NCBI GenBank assembly: GCA_023376005.1
Contig: CM042145.1
Coordinates: 92,813,762-92,877,761 of the forward strand
Origin: Doryteuthis pealeii
Lineage: Eukaryota > Mollusca > Cephalopoda > Myopsida > Loliginidae
Length of the DNA: 64,000 bases
Reading direction: 5' to 3'
The translations under genes and the position numbers were made by a program. Of the stretch, positions 1 through 11,434 are shown piece by piece. Position 1 is the first letter of the stretch, and each line of letters starts with the position of its first letter. The notes under the pieces are model-generated. The model did not search any database, was not told where the DNA came from, and worked only from the letters and a program-made list of their open reading frames with translations.

Positions 1-237
1 AAAAAGAGTAAAAGATTACAGTTACAGAGAGAGATGGGAGCAGTTAGGATGAACTATTTTACTAGAAAGAATGGGAGGTGATCTAATTGATACTTTCAAA
101 ATAAATAATGAAATTTCTGATTATGGTAGACATTTTTTAATGGTTTTCCTTGAACTGGAAACTTACTCTCAAGGCTTGATATGCTGTTAAATGAACCAAA
201 ACAAATCAAAACCTCTGCTACTGGTAGGATGAGATAT

Positions 238-480
238 AAGGTCAATTTTAAAGCAGAGTACAGCTGGTTTAAACTCAGTTCTCCTTATCCTAGATTGGTT
301 GCTATCCCAAAGATAAAGAATTCAGTCTGCTCTACTATTTACACATAACTGGAGAGGAGATCCGTCTATGCTTTTCCTAAGAGCATTAATATGAAGTAAA
401 ATACTAACAGCCTTGTCCAGGGATTGAACTCGGCTTGTCAAGTCCATTTTTTCACTATAACTTAATGATAATAACATATG
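238..480 (-). repeat. tRNA-derived SINE, family S1 (diverged copy)
   Basis: Read on the minus strand it has the S1 order: a tRNA-like head with a gagttcaatccc B-box-like motif, then a body with agcagactg and tctaggataaggag, and a tail ending in aaaattgacctt. The A-box part is decayed. Mirror copy at 10405-10645. Confidence 0.6.
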
Positions 481-614
481 CCACCCATAAATGCAATCAA
501 AATAAATAGTATCAAATTAGAAATTTGTTTTCTGGATATTTTTTTACTGTGAATAAAAACTTTGCATCCAATGGCAAAAATCAGATATAGATAGATTGTT
601 ATATTCCAAGGGTG

Positions 615-960
615 GTGCAACTATGCAGTTTATGTTTGGTCATGTGTTACGGATGCCTGAAAAAGCACCTGCACAAAAATCCCTGGAATTTGCTGTAATA
701 GGATCAAACAACTACTGGGTATGAAGGGGCTGCCTCTGCACAAACCTATTTGGTAAATTGTTGCAGACCTCCAAAATGCAAGACTGGAATCCCTAAGATC
801 TATCAAGCGACTGAGTAACCCTAAGCTCACTCAGTTGCTTGACAAATCTTAGGGTCCTCACAAGGGAAAGGAACAGAATGGCTTCAAATGAAAAAGGACT
901 GAATGCTGATGTAGGATGTTCCAAACTAATACAGTGGTAGAATGATGATGATGATATTCC
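615..960 (+). mobile_element. 3' end of an RTE-like non-LTR retrotransposon
   Basis: The + strand translates, with stops, to a peptide starting FGHVLRMPEKAPAQKSLEF and ending NADVGCSKLIQW. It is followed directly by a gatgatgatgat tail at about 943-955. The GHVLRM motif is typical of the C-terminal end of RTE-type reverse transcriptase proteins, and ATG/GAT microsatellite tails are usual for that group. Dead 5'-truncated copy. Mirror on the other P1 arm at about 9955-10290. Confidence 0.55.
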
Positions 961-1019
961 CTTTCTTCCAATGATAGTTTTTATACCATACACTGTATAT
1001 TGGTCCGTGCAAACTTGGT

Positions 1020-1345
1020 AGTGTCATAGCCATGCCGTCTGGAAAAGTTCCCGGTAGGGTCACCCAAGGAAGACAGGTTTGGCACCCAGTGGTATTAGAG
1101 CCACAACCTGGCCAAAGGAGCCCTAGTTAAAATCTAAAGGGCGTCTCCATCATCATCAGGAATTAACGGTTTTTGACATACTTGTCACCACGTCTGTGGA
1201 AAATCTGTGGCAAACAAGGGCATCTCCTTCTCCTGACCGGGATATGCATGTAGGGTTTGGGGACTGCTTATGAATTTCATATTCCCTTATTACTCCTTCC
1301 ATAAATTCACCTGTGGTGAATTTGTTGGTTGGAGCCGGCTCATCT
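1020..1345. repeat. Unclassified dispersed repeat, relatively GC-rich
   Basis: About 325 bp with clearly higher GC than its surroundings (ggagccggctcatctgaccc, tcctgaccgggatatgcatg). No open frame or recognised motif survives. It abuts the RTE tail, so it could be an older element next to it. Mirror at about 9590-9905. Confidence 0.35.
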
Positions 1346-1684
1346 GACCCAGGGTGAATGCTGTAAGCAGTAACTGTATATTGGCAGAAGAATATTGTTC
1401 ATGAAAGATATTGTCTATTTTGAAGCTTTTGAAAATTAAACCTGTTTTGTTAACATACTAGTTTATTTACATGTGTAACTGCTTGCTCCTTTACTGTCCA
1501 CTGTGACTCTGAATACTTCCTCTTCTATATCCAGTTCTGTTCAAAATGACCTTTTATAAATAACATGATCTGACTAAGTCGACAGCTTGTTAGAAGGCAA
1601 TTCATAATAGTACAACAAAGCTGTTCCATAAAAAAGTAAATAACTTCCTTTGTTGTGTAATCAAGTTTAGCATAGGTTGCGGAG

Positions 1685-2000
1685 ATGCTGATAGGTATGT
1701 GTCCTGCGTCACTGACGCATAAAAATCTAAAAGGATGCAGAAAAATTGTATCCATGCGTTCCAGTGTTTTTTTTTTTCTTTTCTTCCCCCACTATTTCCA
1801 GCTTACTGTAAATACATTTCAATATTTTCTTGGAAATGAATTACATGCTATGGGGTACAAGGTAGGGGTTAGATGATTTTAGTTATTCATAGATAAAAAC
1901 TCTACAATTTATTAAGAAACTGTAGCTGGGACCCATCAAATTTCCTGGGAACTCATTCAAATCAAATCCTTGCATCCCAGGACATATTAAATTAAAAAGC
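1685..2000 (+). repeat. Dispersed repeat R-A
   Basis: Contains gctgataggtatgtgtcctgcgtcactgacgca, then a pyrimidine-rich part and ttcaatattttcttggaaatgaatta. Related copies in this window: 3060-3315, and on the opposite strand 55385-55660. The three share the order: gctgatag box, poly-pyrimidine, actgtaaatacatttcaata, gggacccataaattt. Mirror copies occur in P1-right. Class unknown; not protein coding. Confidence 0.5.
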
Positions 2001-2262
2001 TATTAGCATCACTGGGTTGGTTGGTAGGTTCGTTTTATGGCATGTCAGGTGGGTCATTTTTTTGCAAGTGGTTTTATGGTTTGTATTATCTATTATCCCA
2101 ATTATGATATGAACGTTCGATAAGAAACACCTGAAGAAGGCTGAAGGATACATTAGCTAAAACATTGTGTATATAACAATAACGATGAGGACAACAGTCC
2201 AAAATATTTAAGTAATACAAATTAAAAAATTGTAACATTTCTCTGAATTTTTGAGATGAGGC

Positions 2263-2445
2263 TTGATAATTATTATTATTTGGATTATTTGGACGATTGT
2301 CCGCATCTTTATTGTTATCTGTACAACGTTTCGGCCGATGTACCTTCCGGCCTTCTTCAGGTATTTCTTGTCGACTCGGGAACCTTCTTTTCGAACTTGG
2401 GAACCTTCTAGTCCGAATAATCCAAATAATACTAAAAAATTCAGA
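2263..2445 (+). mobile_element. Fold-back MITE family F1, copy
   Basis: Begins ggattatttggacgattgtc and ends with the complement (aataatccaaataat), enclosing cgtttcggccgatgtacctt and ccggccttcttcaggtattt. The terminal inverted repeat ggattatttggactattgtc is shared by all copies of F1 here. No coding capacity. Mirror copy at about 8530-8690. Confidence 0.6.
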
Positions 2446-2454
2446 TAGTTTTAT

Positions 2455-2575
2455 GGTTTCAAGTGAAGTCGGCAGAGTGACCTATTGTTGATATCAGCCT
2501 GACAGTGGGGGAGTCTATACCCTTTTCAATAGCACTAGATCAGAGAGATTGTTTTTGTGTTTTCAGTATTAAATA
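2455..2575 (-). repeat. 3' part of tRNA-derived SINE family S2
   Basis: Contains the S2 body block cagcctgacagtgggggagt with tagcactagatcagagagattg, found in complete S2 copies at 47865-48110 and 50755-51020. The tRNA-like head is missing. Mirror at 8395-8515. Confidence 0.55.
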
Positions 2576-3059
2576 ACCAAAGGGTTGACATGCCGTAAAA
2601 TCTAACCAACGAACCAACCATTACATACACATGCTGCAAAAAAACCCAAAAAAAACAGCAGTGCAGCCAGCAAAACCTTCATCAGATGATGACTTTGGGG
2701 TTAGTCATGATTTTAAGCCCAAAACATTGTTATCACTAATCAAGAGTATTCTAGGAGTATCTTGTAATACCACCAGACTTTATTTCTACCAGTTTATTGA
2801 CAGCCCTGTCGGCTGGAGCTTTTGAAATAAACCGACTGCACCTATGCAGAGGGTTAAGACTCCCCTCTAAATGGGGCCACCTGTTGGCTGTAGGTGGCGA
2901 CCCGTGAGGCTTACGGACAGAATCCTGGGAGATGAACTGTCCATGACATACAACACCCCACTTTTGCCCTTACTTAGGCTAGATGGGCGGTCGGAGAGGT
3001 TCCCTCAGAACAATCAGCTAGTCACGTCAAGCCCTAGCACCTATATGATTGTCCCAACC

Positions 3060-3315
3060 CAAGTGTTTTTCTTTTTTCTTCCCTCACCATTTCAAGCTAA
3101 CTGTAAATACATTTCAATAGTTTCTTAGAAACGAATTACACAGGATAGGTTACAAGGTAGGAGTTAGACAGTTTTAGTTATTTCCCCAGATCATAAATAA
3201 AAACCCTACAATCTATTAAGAAACTTTAGTTGGGACCCATAAATTTTTGCGTGGACTCATTCAAAGCAAATATGTGCATCCCAGGACGCACTAAATCAAA
3301 AAGCTATCAACATCA
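3060..3315 (+). repeat. Dispersed repeat R-A, second copy
   Basis: Same order of blocks as 1685-2000: a pyrimidine tract, actgtaaatacatttcaatagtttctta, then tagttgggacccataaattt and gcatcccaggacgca. It ends about 70 bp before SLC35F5 exon E0. Mirror at about 7685-7925. Confidence 0.5.
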
Positions 3316-3382
3316 CTAAATAATATATAGATGATTTTCTTTTGATTTTTTTTAAATTTAAAACTTTTTTTTTCTTTTTCAG

Positions 3383-3452
3383 GGAGACCCCATATTTGTT
3401 CCAATAAAATTTGATGACAAAAACAGTGGAGCAGAATCTGATGAGGCTTCAA
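3383..3452 (+). CDS. SLC35F5: SLC35F5 exon E0 (cytosolic loop segment)
   Basis: Seventy bases between a strong acceptor (long pyrimidine tract, then cag) and a gtaagg donor. In frame 0 it encodes a segment containing PIFVPIKFDDK, which matches the family motif LYVPVKFHD found in the cytosolic loop of vertebrate SLC35F5. It ends in phase 1, which fits exon E1 exactly. In the human protein about 45 residues separate this motif from the start of E1, including a conserved RVRFSN segment. That segment is not seen here, so a further exon is probably missing in the gap or the fold, unless this species lacks it. Confidence 0.8.
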
Positions 3453-3459
3453 GTAAGGC

Positions 3460-3700
3460 TTTTGCTTTTTTTTCTTTTTTAACTTTTTTTCTCTTTTTTT
3501 TCTTTTTTTTTTCTTTTTTTTTTTTTTTTTTTTTTTCTAAATATGCTATGAAATATTTTCTTGTTTAACATCCAACTTTTCTATATATTTCTTTCTTTCT
3601 TTTCTACAACTTTTTTTCTTTCTATATATTTTCTCTCTTTTTTTCTCACATACATCTTTCTTCCTTTTATATTATCCTTTCTTTAATTCTTTCTCCATTA
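3460..3700. repeat. Pyrimidine-rich (CTTT/T)n low-complexity tract
   Basis: Begins eight bases after the E0 donor and runs for about 240 bp as T-runs broken by C and CTTT. Mirror purine tract at 7280-7535. Length differs between arms, as expected for such a tract. Confidence 0.85.
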
Positions 3701-3715
3701 TTATCATTAGTGAAA

Positions 3716-3990
3716 TAGATCACTTATTAGAACTGAGCCTATTCTAGTAGTGACCACCTCCAGTGCAGTTTAACAGGTTTGAATTCAGAGTTTTCCTTCT
3801 CCTAGAATGGTTGCCTAGCCAAGATTAAAGAGCCCAGTCTGCCCCACTATTATCCATAGCTGGACGGAAAATAGTTGGATTCATTCCTTTCCCAATGGTA
3901 TTAGCGCTATGTGAACTGTAGCTTCGTCCAGGATTTGAACTTGGGTCGACGAGTCCATTTCCTACAACTCTAACCATTACACTATGCACT
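3716..3990 (-). repeat. tRNA-derived SINE, family S1
   Basis: The minus strand starts with a tRNA-like head (agtgtaatggtta A box; gttcaaatcc-like B box about 30 bases on, beside gactcgtcgaccc). The S1 body follows: ggattcattc, agcagactgggctctttaatcttgg, ggttgcc and gaattcaaacctgttaaac. Mirror at 6996-7255. Confidence 0.72.
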
Positions 3991-4169
3991 TCCAACATGT
4001 TATTTGGTCATGTTTATTTATTATCCTTTAGAATTAAAATACCTTTTTTTTTCAGTGATTCTGGACTAAGAAATTTAATAAAATAAACTTATTTATATTT
4101 GAATACTAATGAACATAAGACATTGTCACCAATTGAATAAATCCAATACAACCAGATATCAAAGTTAAT

Positions 4170-4425
4170 TTCTTAAGTGGAGTGTAACAGGTTTGAATTC
4201 AGATTTTCCTTCTTCTAGACTAGTTGCCTAATCAAGGTTAAAGGGCCCAGTCTGCTCTACTATTTACTCATAGCTGGAAGGAGAATAGTTGGATTCATAC
4301 CTTTTCCAAGGTATTAGCACTATGTGAAATGCTAACATGCAGGATTTGAAATAAAATGCTCATCCAGGATTTGAACTCTTTTCGTGCCCATTTCCTCTGA
4401 TGGTAACCATTACACCACAAGCCAT
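4170..4425 (-). repeat. tRNA-derived SINE, family S1
   Basis: Same family and orientation as the copy at 3716-3990, with tggtgtaatggttacc and gttcaaatcctgg boxes on the minus strand and the tgaattcaaacctgttacac tail end. A short internal duplication of gaaatgctaacatgcaggat is present. Mirror at 6580-6835. Confidence 0.7.
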
Positions 4426-4478
4426 AATAATTATATAAGATTGAAATATAGTAAATAAAAAGAACCTAGATAAAAATC

Positions 4479-4884
4479 GTCTCACTCAGATGGTTTGTGA
4501 GATAGTGGGCAAGTAGCCATACAGCTGCTTCCTTGTGGGGTGTTGTTTCCATGACTTGTTTGATTGCATGCAGTATTCTTGTGCAGTTCCCATCTAGCTT
4601 ATTCTCAAGGCACCTCATTAGGGTCCAAGTGGTGTAGCCATACATTAGCACTGATACAATCACACAAGACATGCTGGACTACTGGAGAAGCAAGGACACA
4701 CTCATAAGCAACATTCTCCTGTGGAAGCCAACACATGGACATGCTAATGTGACCAACTCTGTGACCAACTCTGTGAGGATACTGGATACTGCGCAGAGGA
4801 CCTCCCAGGGACAATGAATGATAGAGAAGGTTGGCGAGAGATTGTCATAGATATCCATGTTAATTGCGCAACATGATGATGATG
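4479..4884. mobile_element. Twin-primed (5'-inverted) RTE-like insertion
   Basis: A 406-bp insertion flanked by an 11-bp duplication AGATAAAAATC (4468-4478 and 4885-4895). The right part reads on the + strand from about 4660 (TRHAG, then the SKDTLIS-type block, to a catgatgatgatg tail). The left part reads on the MINUS strand from 4672 leftwards (VSVLMYGYTTWTL to NHLSE). In intact RTE proteins NHLSE-like sequence runs straight into the RTRHAG block. The 5' piece has therefore been inverted at the junction, the signature of twin priming during L1-type target-primed reverse transcription. Mirror at about 6110-6540. Confidence 0.72.
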
Positions 4885-5089
4885 AGATAAAAATCATATT
4901 AAAATTGCAAACATTTTTTGTGAATTAACATCAATATCTTTTCTTTCTTAATTTAATTAAAAGGGCAAAATTTGAGTTTTTAACAATTCAAGCATAAAGT
5001 TCTTAAAAAAAAAGTGGAAAATTAAAGAATTAAAATGGAAAGAAAATTAAATGATGCAGTCATTGTTAGTGGTATCATAGTAGTAAAAA

Positions 5090-5360
5090 AAAATTAAAGA
5101 ATAAAATTGAAAAAAAAAAAAAAAGATTATGCAGTCATCTGAGTTGTAGTAATAAATTTTTAAATCCAATATTATTTTATAATATTCAACATTACAAGGC
5201 CCTCTCTTTAGGGCCAACACTTCTTATTATGGTGCTTTTTCTCAGGTTATGTTTGCTATAGGGGAGAAATAGGATGGTTTTATTGCTTCAGTCATTCAAA
5301 GAGCTTTACTGTAGTTGAAATAAGAAAAAAATAAAAACCATGGAAATTTCACTTACCTGA
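5090..5360. other. AT-rich stretch without recognised gene
   Basis: Poly-A runs and a segment ccctctctttagggccaacacttc with its surroundings, present in both P1 arms. No coding signal or known repeat was seen. Confidence 0.5.
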
Positions 5361-5461
5361 TGGCCCTATAAAGAGTGGCGCCCGAGAGTGACTCTCATTA
5401 TATAGAGTGCAGACTGGAAGTGAGAGGCATTGTGGGAATGGGATGGATGACTATAAAATTG

Positions 5462-5574
5462 TTTGGCAAAATTTTGATTTTGTGAAGGTGAACTCGTTTG
5501 AGCATTACGGAATTGCAAGAAAGTAACGTTGGATAGAGTGTAGAGCTGTGAGAGAACGTGATCAAGTTTGACAA
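5462..5574. other. Spacer at the fold of palindrome P1
   Basis: About 113 bp separate the two P1 arms. The left side ends in a stretch reading gactataaaatt and the right side starts with its complement. The spacer shows only weak self-complementarity near its ends, so the arms may run slightly further in degraded form. No adapter-like sequence is recognised in it. Confidence 0.7.
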
Positions 5575-7544
5575 TCAAATTTTATAGTCATCCATCCCAT
5601 TCCCACCATGCCTCTCACTTCCAGTCTGCACTCTATATAATGAGAGTCACTCTTCAGGGCGCCACTCTTTATAGGCCATCAGGTAAGTGAAATTTCCATG
5701 GTTTTTATTTTTTCTTATTTCAACTACAGTAAAGCTCTTTGAATGACTGAAGCAATAAAACCATCCTATTTCTCCCTATAGCAAACATAACTGAGAAAAA
5801 GCACCATAATAAGAAGTGTTGGCCCTAAAGAGAGCCTTGTAATGTTGAATATTATAAAATAATATTGATTTAAAATTTATTACTACAACTCAGATGACTG
5901 CATAATCTTTTTTGTCGATGTGTATCTTTAATTTTTTACTACTATGATACACTACAATGACGCATCTTTAATTTCTTCCATTTTAATTCTTTAATTTTCC
6001 ACTTTTTTTTAAAGAACTTATGCTTGAATTGTTAAAAACTCAAATTTTGCCCTTTTAATTAAATTAAGAAAGAAAATATTGATGTTAATTCACAAAAATG
6101 TTTGCAATTTTAATATATTTTATCTCATCTGATCATCATGTGTTGCGAATTAACATGATATCTATGACAATCTCTCGCCAACCTCCTATCATTCATTGTC
6201 CCTGGGAGTCCTCTGCGCAGTATCAGTTCCTCACAGATTGGTCACAGAGTTTGGTCACATTAGCGATGTCCATGTGTTGGTCCACAGAGAATGTTGCTTA
6301 TGAGTGTGTCTTGCTTCTCCATAGGTCCAGCATGTCTTGTGTATTGATCAGTGCTAATGTATGGCTACACCACTTGGACCCTAATGAGGTGCCTTGAGAA
6401 TAAGCTAGATGGAACTGCACAAGAATACTGCATGCAATCAAACAAGTCATGGAAACAACACCCCACAAGAGAATCAGCTGGATGCTACTTGCCCACTATC
6501 TCACAAACCATCTGAGTGAACAGATTTATCTAGTTCTTTTTATTACTATATCAATCTTATATAATTATTATGGCATTGTGTGGTAGTGGATGGTTACCAT
6601 CAGTATGAGAATGGCACAAAAGAGTTCAAATCCTGGATGAGCATTTATTTCAAATCCTGCATGTTAGCATTTCACATAGTGCAATACTCTTAAAAGGTAT
6701 GAATCCAATATTCTCCTTCCAGCTATGAGAAATAGTAGAGCAGACTAAGCCCTTTAACCTTGATTAGGCAACTAGTCTAGAAGAAGGAAAATCTGAATTC
6801 AAACCTGTTACACTCCACTTAAGAAATTAACTTGATATCTGGTTGTATTGGATTTATTCAATTGTGACAATTCCTATGTTCATTAGTATTCAAATATAAA
6901 TAAGTTTATTTTATAAATTTCTTAGCCAGAATCACTGAAAAAAAAAAGGTATTTTTAATTTCTAAAGATAATAAAATAAAACATGACCAAATAACATGTT
7001 CGAAGTGCATAGTGTAATGGTTGAAGTTGTAGGAAATGGACTCGTCGACCCAAGTTCAAATCTGGACGAACCTACAGTTCACATAGCGCTATACCATTGG
7101 GAAAAGAATGAATCCAACTATTTTCCGTCAGCTATGATATATAGTGGGCAACTGGCTCTTTATCTTGGCTAGGCAACCATTCTAGGAAAGGAAAAAACTC
7201 TGAATTCAAACCTGTTAAACTGCACTGGAGTGGTCACTACTAGAATAGGCTCAGTTCTAATAAGTATCTATTTCCACTAATGATATAAATGGAGAAAGAA
7301 TTAAAGAAAGATAATATAAAAGAAGAAGATGTATGTGAGAAAAAAAGAGAGAAAATATTAGGAAAAAAAAAGTTGTAAAAAAGAAAGAAAGAAAATATAT
7401 AGAAAAGTTGGATGTTAAACAAGAAAAAATATTCATAGAAATTTAGAAAAAAAAAAAAAAAAAAAAAGAAAAGAAAAAAAAAAAAAAAAAGAAAAAAAAG
7501 AAGGAAAAAAAAGTTAAAAAAGAAAAAAAAAGCAAAAGCCTTAC

Positions 7545-7613
7545 TTGAAGCCTCATCAGATTCTGCTCCACTGTTTTTGTCATCATAAATTTATTGAAAC
7601 AATATGGGTCTCC
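7545..7613 (-). pseudogene. SLC35F5: Inverted, frame-damaged copy of SLC35F5 exon E0
   Basis: Mirror of 3383-3452 in the inner P1 arm. Splice borders are retained (cag acceptor, gtaag donor), but the exon is 69 rather than 70 bases. Within the first 40 bases it shows several indels and changes in runs of C, T and A, which destroy the VPIKFDD reading frame. The 3' half, encoding GAESDEAS, is unchanged. The pattern resembles consensus errors of long reads more than neutral decay, but either could explain it. Confidence 0.8.
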
Positions 7614-10600
7614 CTGAAAAAGAAAAAAAAAAAGTTTAAAATAAAAAAAATCAAAGAAAAATCATCTATATATTATTATGATGTTGATACTTTTTGATTT
7701 AGTGCGTCCTGGATGCACATATTTGCTTTGAATGAGTCCACGCAAAAATTTATGGTCCCAACTAAAGTTTCTTAATAGATTGTAGTTTTTATTTATGATC
7801 TGGGAAATAACTAAAACTGTCTAACTCCTACCTTGTAACCTCCTGTGTAATTCGTTTCTAAGAAACTATTGAAATTATTACATTAGCTTGTAAATGGTAG
7901 GAAGAAAAAAGAAAAACACTGGGTTGGGACAATCATATAGTGCTAGGCTTGACGTGACTAGCTGATTGTTCTGAGAACCTCTCCGACCGCCCATCTAGCC
8001 TAAGTAAGGGCAAAAGTGGGTGTTGTTATGTCATGGACAGTTCATATCTCCCAGATTCTGTCCGTAAGCCTCACGGGTCGCCACCTACAGCCAACAGGTG
8101 CCCCATTTAGAGGGGAGTCTTAACCCTCTGCATAGGGCAGTCGGTTTATTTCAAAAAGCTCCAGCGACAGGGCTGTCAATAAACTGGTAGAAATAAAGTC
8201 TGTGTTTTACAAGATACTCCTAGAATACTCTTGATTAGTGTAACAATTTTGGCTTAAATCATGACTAACCCCAAAGTCATCATCTGATGAAGGTTTTGCT
8301 GGCTCACTGCTGTTTTTTTTGGTTTTTTTTGCAGCATGTGCGAGTAATGTTGGTTCGTTGTTAGATTTTACGGCATGTCAACCCTTTTGTTATTTAATAC
8401 TGAAAACACAAAAAACAATCTCTCTGATCTAGTGCTATTGAAAAGGTATAACTCCCCCACTGTCAGGCTGATATCAACAATAGTCACTCTGCCGACTTCA
8501 CTTGAAACCATAAAACTATCTGAATTTTTAGTATTATTGGATTATTCGACTAAAGGTTCCCAAGTTCAAAGAAGGTTCCCCGAGTCCGACAAAATACCTG
8601 AAGAAGCCGAAGGTACATCGGCCGAAACGTTGTACAGATAACAATAAAGATGCGGACAATCGTCCAAATAATCCAAATAATAATAATTATCAAGCCTCAT
8701 CCAAAATCAGAGAAATGTTACAATTTTTAATTTGTATTACTTAAATATTTGGACTGTTGTCCTCATCGTTTATTGTTATATACACAATGTTTTAGCTAAT
8801 GTATCCTTCAGCCTTCTTCAGTGTTCTTATCGAAACGTTCATATCATAATGGGATAATAGATAATACAAACCATAAAAACCACTTGCAAAAAAATGACCA
8901 ACAGATGACATGCCAATAAAACGAACCCTACCAACCAACCCAGTATGCTAATAGCTTTTTAATTTAAATGTCCTGGATGCAAGATTTGATTTGAATGAGT
9001 TCCCAGGAAATTTGATGGTCCCAGCTACAGTTTCTTAATAAATTGTAGAGTTTTATCTATGAAATAACTAAAATCATCTAACCCCTACCTTGTACCCCAT
9101 AGCAGTTATCATTTCAAGAAAATATTGAAATGTTTTACAGTAAGCTGGAAATAGGGGGAAGAAAAGAAAAAAAAACAACACTGGAACGCATGGATACAAT
9201 TTTCTGCATCCTTTTAGATTTTTATGCGTCAGTGACGCAGACACATACCTATCAGCATCTCCGCAACCTATGCTAAACTATTACACAACAAGGAATGTTA
9301 TTACTTTTATGAACACTTGTTTGACTATTATGAATTGCCTTCTAACAAGCTGTCGACTTAGTCAGATCATATTTATAAAAGGTCATTTGAACAGAACTGA
9401 TATAGAAGAGAAGTATTCAGAGTCACAGTGACATAAAGGAGCAAGCAGTTACACATGTAAATAAACTAGTATGTTAAACAAACAGGTTAATTTTCAAAAA
9501 GCTTCCAAAATAGACAATATCTTTCATGACAATATTCTCTGCCAATATTACAGTTACTGCTGTACAGCATTCACCCTGGTCAGATGAGCCGGCTCCAACC
9601 AACAAATTCACCACAGTTGTGAATTTATGAAGGAATAAGAAGGAATATGAAATTCATAAGCATCCCCAAACCCTACATGCATATCCCGGGTCAGGAGAAG
9701 GAGATGCCTGTTTGCCACAGATTTTCCACAGAACGTGTGACAAGTATGCCAAAACCGTAATTCCTGATGATGATGAGACGCCCCTTTTGATTTTAAACTA
9801 GGCTCCTTTGGCCAGGTTTGCTGTAATACCACTGGTGGCCAAACCTGTCTTCCTTGGGTACCCTACCGAACTTTTCCAGACGCATGCTATGACACTACCA
9901 AGTTTGAACGGACCAATATACAGGTATGGTATAAACTATCATTGAAGAAAGAATATCATCATTCATCATTCTACCACTGTATTAGTTTGAACATCCTACA
10001 TCAGCATTCACCTTTTTCATTTAAGCCATTCGTTCCTTTCCCTTGTGAGGACCCTAAGATTTGTCAAGCAACTGAGTAGCTTAGGGTTACTCATGCGCTT
10101 GATAGATCTTAGGATTCCAGTCTTGCATTTTTGAGAGAGTCTGCAACAATTTACCAAATAGGTTGTGCAGAGGCAGCCCCTTCATACCCAGTAGTTGTTG
10201 ATCCTATTACAGCAAAATTCAGGATTTTTGTGCAGGTGCTTTTTTCAGGATCCGTAACACATGACCAAACATAAACTGGCATAGTTGCACCACCCTTGAA
10301 TATAACAATCTATCTATATCTGATTTTGCCATTGGATGCAAAGTTTTTATCACAGTAAAAAAAATCCAGAAAACAAATTTCTAATTTGATACTATTATTT
10401 TGATTGCCATTTATGGTGGCATATGTTCATTATCATTAATTATAGTGAAAAAATGGACTTTGACAAGCCGAGTTCAATCCCTGACAAGGCATGAGTATTT
10501 ACTTCATATAATGCTCTTAGAAAAGCATAGACGGATCTCCTCTCCATATTGTAAATAGGTAGAGCAGACTGAATTCTTTATCTTGGATAGCAACCAATCT

Positions 10601-10882
10601 AGGATAAGGAGAACTGAGTAAACCAGCTTACTCTGCTTGTAAAATTGACCTTAATATCTCATCCTACCAGTAGCAGAGTTTTGATTGTTTTGGTTCATTT
10701 AAACAGCATATCAAGCCTTGAGAGTAAGTTTCCAGTTCAAGAAAACCATAAAAAAGTCTACCATAATCAAAAAAATTTCATTATTATTTTGAAAAGTATC
10801 AATTAATCACCTCCCATTTTCTAGTAAAATTCATCCTAACTGCTTCCCATCTCTTCTTGTAACTGTAATCTTTTACTCTTTT

Positions 10883-11188
10883 TATTATTTTTGTCACTCT
10901 TCTTGATATGGCCCTCCAATCTCATTATCATACCTCAATTTCCAGGTCTAGACACTGGTTGGTTGTTTAGCTGGATTTTACAGCATGTCAACCCATTTTG
11001 GTATTTTTTATGCCAAAGACATTTTGTTTTATTCATTCTTGAGGTATTCAAATTTTTTAAACTCAATTTTTAATAAAACTCATTTTTTGATCTACTAACT
11101 ATAGATGAACCCTAACAAGTACTAATACTTTGGTTAGGTGACTTGGACATAAATGACGGAGGAACTCCAACTCCAAGAGCCCAAAATT
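10883..11188 (+). repeat. Dispersed repeat R-B beside the assembly gap
   Basis: Contains cagcatgtcaacccattttg, atgccaaagacattttgtttta, and then a block ending gaaccctaacaagtactaata and gtgacttggac. The same blocks are at 27340-27640, 30930-31090, 23750-23900 and 62000-62220. It has no mirror inside the window, so its partner must lie upstream of position 1. Confidence 0.55.
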
Positions 11189-11288
11189 NNNNNNNNNNNN
11201 NNNNNNNNNNNNNNNNNNNNNNNNNNNNNNNNNNNNNNNNNNNNNNNNNNNNNNNNNNNNNNNNNNNNNNNNNNNNNNNNNNNNNNNN
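11189..11288. other. Assembly gap of 100 N
   Basis: Exactly 100 undetermined bases, the conventional size for a scaffold join of unknown length. It sits precisely between palindromes P1 and P2, so two contigs that each end in an inverted copy of themselves were joined here. Apparent reading frames running through the N block are meaningless. Confidence 0.98.
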
Positions 11289-11434
11289 TCCCCGCCCATC
11301 CACACAACAGGAAAAAAAAAAAAAAAAAAAAAAAACCTAGCACAACCCTCACCAGCCAATGATTGAACCTACAACGTAACCACAATGTAAAAGGATGAGC
11401 CAAATGGCTCTGGAGATTTTTTCAATTTTATATA

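Larger units (their letters stand above)
1..5461 (+). repeat. Left arm of giant inverted repeat P1 (outer copy)
   Basis: The first 26 bases of the window reappear, reverse-complemented, at 10857-10882, and the match can be followed base by base to about 5461 on this side and 5575 on the other. Landmarks occur in mirror order: tRNA-like SINEs, RTE fragments, the pyrimidine tract and the SLC35F5 exon. The arms differ mainly by single-base indels in short homopolymers, with some substitutions. This arm carries the intact reading frame of exon E0, so it is taken as the reference copy. The arm continues beyond position 1, because its partner runs on to the N gap. Confidence 0.93.
5575..11188 (-). 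repeat. Right arm of giant inverted repeat P1 (inner copy)
   Basis: This is the reverse complement of 1-5461 as far as 10882. Bases 10883-11188 have no partner inside the window and should mirror sequence upstream of position 1. The arm contains mirror SINEs at 6580-6835, 6996-7255 and 10405-10645, the mirror twin-primed RTE at about 6110-6540, and a frame-damaged copy of exon E0. Differences from the left arm are dominated by one-base gains and losses in runs of the same base. Confidence 0.92.

Noticed and set aside
4605..4897. Minus-strand frames with SIQYPHRVGHRVGHISMSMC-type peptides as a gene
   Set aside because: They are antisense shadows of the plus-strand RTE C-terminal end; the tandem VGH comes from a local duplication of gtgaccaactct.
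5366..5578. 70-codon minus-strand frame at the P1 fold as a gene
   Set aside because: It depends on the artificial fold junction and has no recognised domain.
11099..11403. Open frames running through the N block
   Set aside because: They exist only because N codons are not stops; the real sequence is unknown.
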